Below, in pieces: positions 5,719 to 6,292 of a stretch of DNA of 6,292 nucleotides; position 1 is the first letter of the stretch, and each line of letters begins with the position of its first letter. The notes under the pieces are model-generated. The model was not told the DNA's origin, ran no database searches, and saw only the letters and a program-made list of their open reading frames with translations. Both the position numbers and the translations under genes were made by a program. Source of the DNA: Alphaproteobacteria bacterium (lineage in GTDB: Bacteria; Pseudomonadota; Alphaproteobacteria; UBA7887); NCBI GenBank assembly GCA_028289725.1, contig JANQOH010000228.1:1-6292 (forward strand). Direction: 5' to 3'.

Positions 5719-6292
5719 TTACTGAGCCGTCGCCGCCCAGTCCGGCAAGATCCCGATGTCGATGCCAAAGACCCAGCGTACGAGCGTGTAGGCCATCAGC
5801 GTCGAGAATATGATGCCGACAACGTTGGCGAATACGCCGGCGCGAATGAGCTGTCCTATTCGAATGTAACCGCTGGCGAAAACGACGGCATTCGGCGGCG
5901 TCGCCACGGGCATCATGAACGCGCAGCTTGCTGCGAGCACGGTCGGGAAGATCAGCAGCAACGGATTTTCGCCGATGCTGACCGCGACGACCGCGACAAT
6001 TGGCAGGAACGTCGCCGTGGTCGCTGTATTGCTCGTGATCTCGGTCAGCAAGACCATAAGAACGACGATCGAAAGCAGGACGAGGATGGTCGGCAAGCCG
6101 GCGAGACCGCCCGTCCCGCCACCGATCCAATCCGCCAGGCCGCTAGCCTTGATGCCGCCTGCCAATGACAGACCGCCGCCAAACAGGATCACCACGCCCC
6201 ACGGCAGTTTGCGTGCCCATTCGCCGTTCAGGACGAACACGCCCTTTTTTGGTTCCACGGGCACAACGAACATGGCGAGCGCGCCGAACATC
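5719..6292 (-). CDS. SLC13/DASS-type anion:sodium symporter, C-terminal part (5' end outside window)
   Basis: About 190 C-terminal residues of an inner-membrane transporter of the divalent anion:Na+ symporter group. The stop TAA is at 5719-5721; the frame runs to the right edge and most of the protein (family length roughly 450-550 aa) lies outside. Counted from the ATG at 6291, LPWGVVILFGGGLSLAGGIKASGLADWIG (29-57) is the characteristic motif before the second ligand-binding half. SNTATTATFLP (87-97) is the C-terminal SNT motif for sodium and substrate. MPVATPPNAVVFASG (127-141) is the following re-entrant-loop motif. About four to five hydrophobic membrane segments are visible. Known relatives carry succinate, malate, citrate, tartrate or sulfate; the substrate here cannot be deduced. 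The ATG at 6291 is just an internal Met. The gene converges on the cupin gene. Confidence 0.88.
   Translation of the reverse strand, partial: MFGALAMFVVPVEPKKGVFVLNGEWARKLPWGVVILFGGGLSLAGGIKASGLADWIGGGTGGLAGLPTILVLLSIVVLMVLLTEITSNTATTATFLPIVAVVAVSIGENPLLLIFPTVLAASCAFMMPVATPPNAVVFASGYIRIGQLIRAGVFANVVGIIFSTLMAYTLVRWVFGIDIGILPDWAATAQ

Noticed and set aside
1..6292. Mobile elements, CRISPR arrays, tRNA or rRNA genes, toxin-antitoxin or defence systems
   Set aside because: I looked on both strands for transposase-like or recombinase-like proteins, regularly spaced repeats, tRNA-like cloverleaf sequence and nuclease or antitoxin motifs, and saw none.

Overview
This 6.3 kb window is GC-rich, densely coded bacterial chromosome. 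Gene content (SLC13-type transporter, D-aminoacylase-like amidohydrolase, ATC-hydrolase family protein, 3-hydroxyisobutyrate-dehydrogenase-like enzyme) and codon use suggest a proteobacterium, most likely an alphaproteobacterium. That assignment is inference from gene style, not a measured placement. There is no rRNA, tRNA, CRISPR array, insertion sequence or other mobile signature, and no gene-free stretch longer than about 190 bases.

Layout, left to right. (1) The C-terminal part of an FAD-dependent oxidoreductase on the + strand, cut by the left edge. (2) Convergent to it, a complete beta-hydroxyacid dehydrogenase of the 3-hydroxyisobutyrate dehydrogenase family (-). (3) Upstream of that on the same strand, a three-gene set read right to left: a 95-aa muconolactone-isomerase/YciI-like small protein, an L-2-amino-thiazoline-4-carboxylate (ATC) hydrolase family protein, and a 566-aa N-acyl-D-amino-acid deacylase-like amidohydrolase. 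(4) A 167-bp divergent intergenic region with two perfect 8-bp inverted repeats and a consensus TATAAT box. (5) Two small + strand genes: a 114-aa unrecognised protein with a proline-rich N-terminal half, and a 97-aa single-domain cupin. (6) Convergent to the cupin, the C-terminal part of an SLC13/DASS-type anion transporter (-), cut by the right edge.

Together the genes look like a catabolic accessory locus. The transporter could import an organic anion. The amidohydrolase and the ATC-hydrolase-like protein could open amide or cyclic C-N bonds. The two oxidoreductases could process the released hydroxy or amino acid carbon. The substrate cannot be read from the sequence. The most interesting points are the hydrolase/hydrolase/small-protein operon of unknown substrate, the apparently altered metal site of the amidohydrolase, the unknown proline-rich protein, and the dyads in the divergent control region.
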